Positions 16,401 to 19,323 of a stretch of DNA of 19,323 nucleotides are shown piece after piece. The position numbers and the translations under genes are program-made. Under the pieces are notes generated by a model. The model saw nothing but the letters and a program-made list of their open reading frames with translations. It did not search any database and was not told the DNA's origin. How positions within the stretch are numbered: the first letter of the stretch is position 1; each line of letters begins with the position of its first letter. This DNA is from Alectoria sarmentosa (lineage: Eukaryota > Ascomycota > Lecanoromycetes > Lecanorales > Parmeliaceae). Where the stretch lies: positions 1 to 19,323 of the forward strand of contig WOGZ01000487.1 in NCBI GenBank assembly GCA_009733775.1, given 5' to 3'.

Positions 16401-19323
16401 ATTTATAGATAGAAATTACGATATATAAAAGATTGAATTGTGTTAAAAGCATCTTTAAAAATTGTAATCTACATTAATTATTTGATTAACGTATTTTTAA
16501 AAAATCTATTATAAATGAGTTTATTAAGAAAAAAGAAAAAGAGCTTATCAAACATTTTTTTCTTTAAAATATCGTTTATAAAAGCCTTTAACTTCAATTT
16601 AAACACTTTTGTTATTAAATTAAATCGATCAATAATTAATTTATCGAATAATAAATTAATGATAATTTCATTTCATTTTAAGTTGCAAATGAAGATAGTG
16701 AAAAGATTTAATCGATCAAATTTAATAATTAAAATCATGCAGTTCTAATAAAATTATTTTATAAATCGTGAACTTTTTTGATATAAAAAAAGAAAAATAA
16801 TACGTTATTTATTAATTTATACGCTTATAATAATTTCATCGATTTAAATATTAATAACTATTTAATAAATATTAATTTAAATAATTTTTTGATTTTGCTT
16901 TATTTAATGAAATTAATTGTTTTTAATAATTATATATATATCGCAGACGAAATATTGAAATAATTTATCGCAATAAAAGAGACGATTGAATTTAATAAGA
17001 CGAATTTATATAAAATATTTATAAAAAATTAATTTAATAAATTTGAAGAAATAAAAATATAAATTTATAAAAAAAGATTAATATAACTCGTTTTAAGCTT
17101 TTTCGATTATTGATTCGTGAGATGAAATTGTTATTATTATCTCGATTAATAAAAAGATTTTCATTAAATGAAACATTTATAATAAATATATTGTTGTGTT
17201 ATAATTGTTTATTAAATGAAAAAATAAGAGAATAACGCAATAATATATAAACGAAATGTTAATATAAAACATTATATTTATCGTTATTTTAAATCTCAAT
17301 TAAAACGTTTTTCATTTCGAGTATATTTAATAAATTATTTATATCGCCCTTTCAAATAATAACGATTTCATTTAAAATAAAACGATTATAAATATATAAA
17401 TTATAATGTTACGAGTTTTTATGTAATAGTTTGTAACTTTATATAATTAAATCAACTTTCAATTTTTTAAATATCGTTTTAAAGGTAATAATGTAAAAAT
17501 TAATGTTTTTAAAAAGAATAATTATTTTTCGATAAAGTTATTATTTAATATTATTATAATAATTATATTTAATATAATTAATATAAAAAACGCGATCGAA
17601 AAAAAGTTATATCGTGTTATAAATTGTTTTTAAGTGTTATTTATGATGTAAATTTATTTAAAAATCGATCTTTCGCTTTTTAAAGGCGTTAAAATGAATA
17701 TATAAATAATAATCGCGTCTTGCATTTTATACGTGAATAAAGTTATTAAATAATTAATAATAATTTATTGTGAGATTATCGAGGCGACATTATTATATTA
17801 AATGCTATAAGCGTGATATTTCTTATATTTATTAATCAGAATTATGATATCAAACTTTAAAAAATGTAAAATATTATTAATATCACGCTCATTAAAGTTA
17901 ATGAAATCATTTACACTTATTTCAATTTTATAATATTTTTTATTCTCGTCTTAATCGTCATTTAAATCATTATTTTATAAAACGTTTATTTTAAATATAA
18001 CGATTTTAATCTTATCGTTATTATAGTATTATTTAAATATTTCGTTTATAAATAACGTCACATCATATCGATCACAAATTTAATTTATAAAATCGAGGTT
18101 ATGTTGTAAAAACTTTATAATATATAAATGACGCGCAATGTAATTTATTAATTTTATTGAAAACTAAATAAATTAAATAACTTTCAAAAAAGAATTAAAA
18201 GGCGAGCTGTTAAAGAAGTCGATATTAAAAAAGTTTGTTGATAAATCTCGTAGTAAAAAATGCTTTATATCGATTAAAATATTTTTCGATCGTTTATATC
18301 AAAATTAGCATAAAGTCATATTATATAAATGTATTGAATAAAATAACTAAATAAAAAGAAAGTATATATATAGAAAAAAGACATTTATATAAAAACAAAT
18401 GCCTTTATTAAATCACGCTAAGCTCAATCGAATAATGTTAAAAAAATGTGATATTAAAAAAAAGTTAACTTTATTAAGAATATAAAATACGCTTATAACA
18501 CTATCTTTTTCTCTCAAAAAGCGATATTTCAACGCTATAAAAATCGAAGAAATGTGTTTATAACTTATTTTATATCTTCGAAACATTTAATTAATAACCA
18601 TTCTCAAATGAAAAAAACTAACGATAATAACGACAATAATATATCGTGAAAAGTTCGTTTATAACATCGTCGATATTATAATGTTTTATCGTTTTAAACG
18701 TTTAAAAATGACGTGATTTGATAAAAAATTAACGTTATAATCGTCGTTAAAACATTTAAATATTCAATATCATTTAATACTTCATATTTTGAGCGAAGAA
18801 AAAATCGTAGAAATTAAACGATATAATTAAATGAGATCTCTCGAATCGAATCGAATCACAAACGCTAAATCTTATTTAAAATTCATATATGTTTTGATAA
18901 TACTCTGAATAATCTTTTTTCGTAAATTATTATATATATAATATTAAATGAAATTAACAATAACGACAACGAAATCTTAAAACGACGTTAAAAAACTTCG
19001 AAAAATATTCATAATGTAAATAAAAAGAGTCGTATATTCATTTAAATCTTAAATTAACACGTTATCGTCGACATCGATCGATTTTATTATTGAAAAAATG
19101 ACGTGAAAACGCACGCACAATAATCGAAAGCTATATATAATCGTCGTCGTTCATTATAATAACGACGATTGTAAAAAAGAAAAAAAAATGAGAAAAAATG
19201 AACGATGAGATTTTTTTATAAATTAATTACTAACTTAATCAAATAATATCTAATCTTTCTATCTTAATTTATTTAAATATCTTTTATAAAAGTCTTTCAT
19301 TACATTTTTTGCATTATCGAATT
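16401..19323. mobile_element. AT-rich remnant, probably Helitron N-terminal region and flank
   Basis: About 2.9 kb of the same hypermutated DNA. By position the left part should be the N-terminal coding region and 5' end of the minus-strand Helitron, but I could not recognise its zinc-finger or N-terminal motifs or its 5'-TC end. The plus-strand frame 16515-16748 (77 codons, Lys/Ser/Phe/Asn-rich) overlaps this region antisense and is probably chance. A plus-strand open stretch at 18458-18646 without an ATG is noted in the findings. No intact gene or RNA gene was seen. Confidence 0.45.
19139..19170. repeat. Small perfect inverted repeat, AATCGTCGT / ACGACGATT
   Basis: Nine-base arms at 19139-19147 and 19162-19170 flank a 14-base AT-rich loop. 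Several further TCG/ACG-rich words lie just to the left (19065-19081). It could be part of an element terminus. It could equally arise by chance, because TCG-type words are the main surviving C/G content in this block. Confidence 0.4.

Larger units (their letters stand above)
7870..19323. repeat. AT-rich, RIP-like hypermutated transposon block
   Basis: About 11.5 kb in which sampled 60-base rows hold only about 13-17% G+C. GG and CC are almost absent, and most remaining C lies in CG, CA or CT. TCGA and ACG are strikingly common. Translated frames are riddled with TAA/TGA where conserved Gln or Trp would stand, which is the mark of C-to-T mutation on both strands (repeat-induced point mutation). 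No intact gene is present. At least two transposon fossils can be read, a LINE and a Helitron; the remainder could not be assigned. The block runs past the window's right edge. Confidence 0.9.

Noticed and set aside
16515..16748. 77-codon plus-strand frame
   Set aside because: It is antisense to the probable Helitron Rep N-terminal region and has a biased Lys/Ser/Asn/Phe composition, so it is probably accidental.
8000..19323. Possibility that the AT-rich block is mitochondrial DNA or a centromere
   Set aside because: No mitochondrial genes, tRNAs or rRNAs are seen, and the block contains decayed nuclear transposon genes with RIP-type changes joined to nuclear spliced genes. A centromeric role cannot be excluded, but nothing in the sequence indicates it.
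7870..19323. CRISPR array, prokaryotic operon or defence system
   Set aside because: No spaced direct repeats of the right form, and the window is clearly eukaryotic with spliced genes.

Overview
The window looks like nuclear DNA of a filamentous ascomycete (Pezizomycotina). A Dothideomycete with an AT-isochore genome is my best guess, but that is inference. The evidence is spliced genes with short introns (51-85 bp, GT...AG, CTAAC/CTGAC-like branch sites), proteins resembling fungal orthologues, and a sharp change into about 11.5 kb of extremely AT-rich DNA whose transposon genes are full of stop codons, as left by repeat-induced point mutation (RIP).

Layout. (1) 1-174, minus strand: the first coding exon of SMP3 (GPI mannosyltransferase 4); the rest lies off the left edge, and a purine microsatellite sits just inside its first intron. 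(2) 175-2500: a long stretch with no gene I can support, holding a (GA)n tract and a 7-bp tandem repeat. (3) 3333-4951, plus: a SAT4/HAL4-type Ser/Thr kinase of 521 aa with one coding intron and a probable 5'-UTR intron. (4) 5802-6963, plus: an RVS161/hob3-type BAR-domain protein of 261 aa, rebuilt from seven exons. (5) 6964-7580: 3' flank, becoming AT-rich. (6) 7581-7867: a moderately GC-rich imperfect inverted repeat at the border. (7) 7870-19323: the AT-rich block, about 13-17% G+C in rows I counted.

Reading the block while treating TAA/TGA/TAG as possible mutated Gln/Trp codons reveals two degenerate transposons. One is a plus-strand Tad1-like LINE, whose reverse transcriptase is recognisable at about 11640-12925. 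The other is a minus-strand Helitron RepHel: a Pif1-type helicase at about 14740-12995 and a Rep HUH motif at 16234-16242. The two meet at about 12925-12995, which suggests that the Helitron landed in or beside the LINE. No intact gene was seen inside the block.

The three host genes (GPI-anchor synthesis, transporter/ion homeostasis signalling, endocytic membrane curvature) are unrelated housekeeping functions with no operon-like logic. The interest lies in the gene/RIP-isochore border and in the fossil elements. All homology calls are from memory of family motifs; no search was run.
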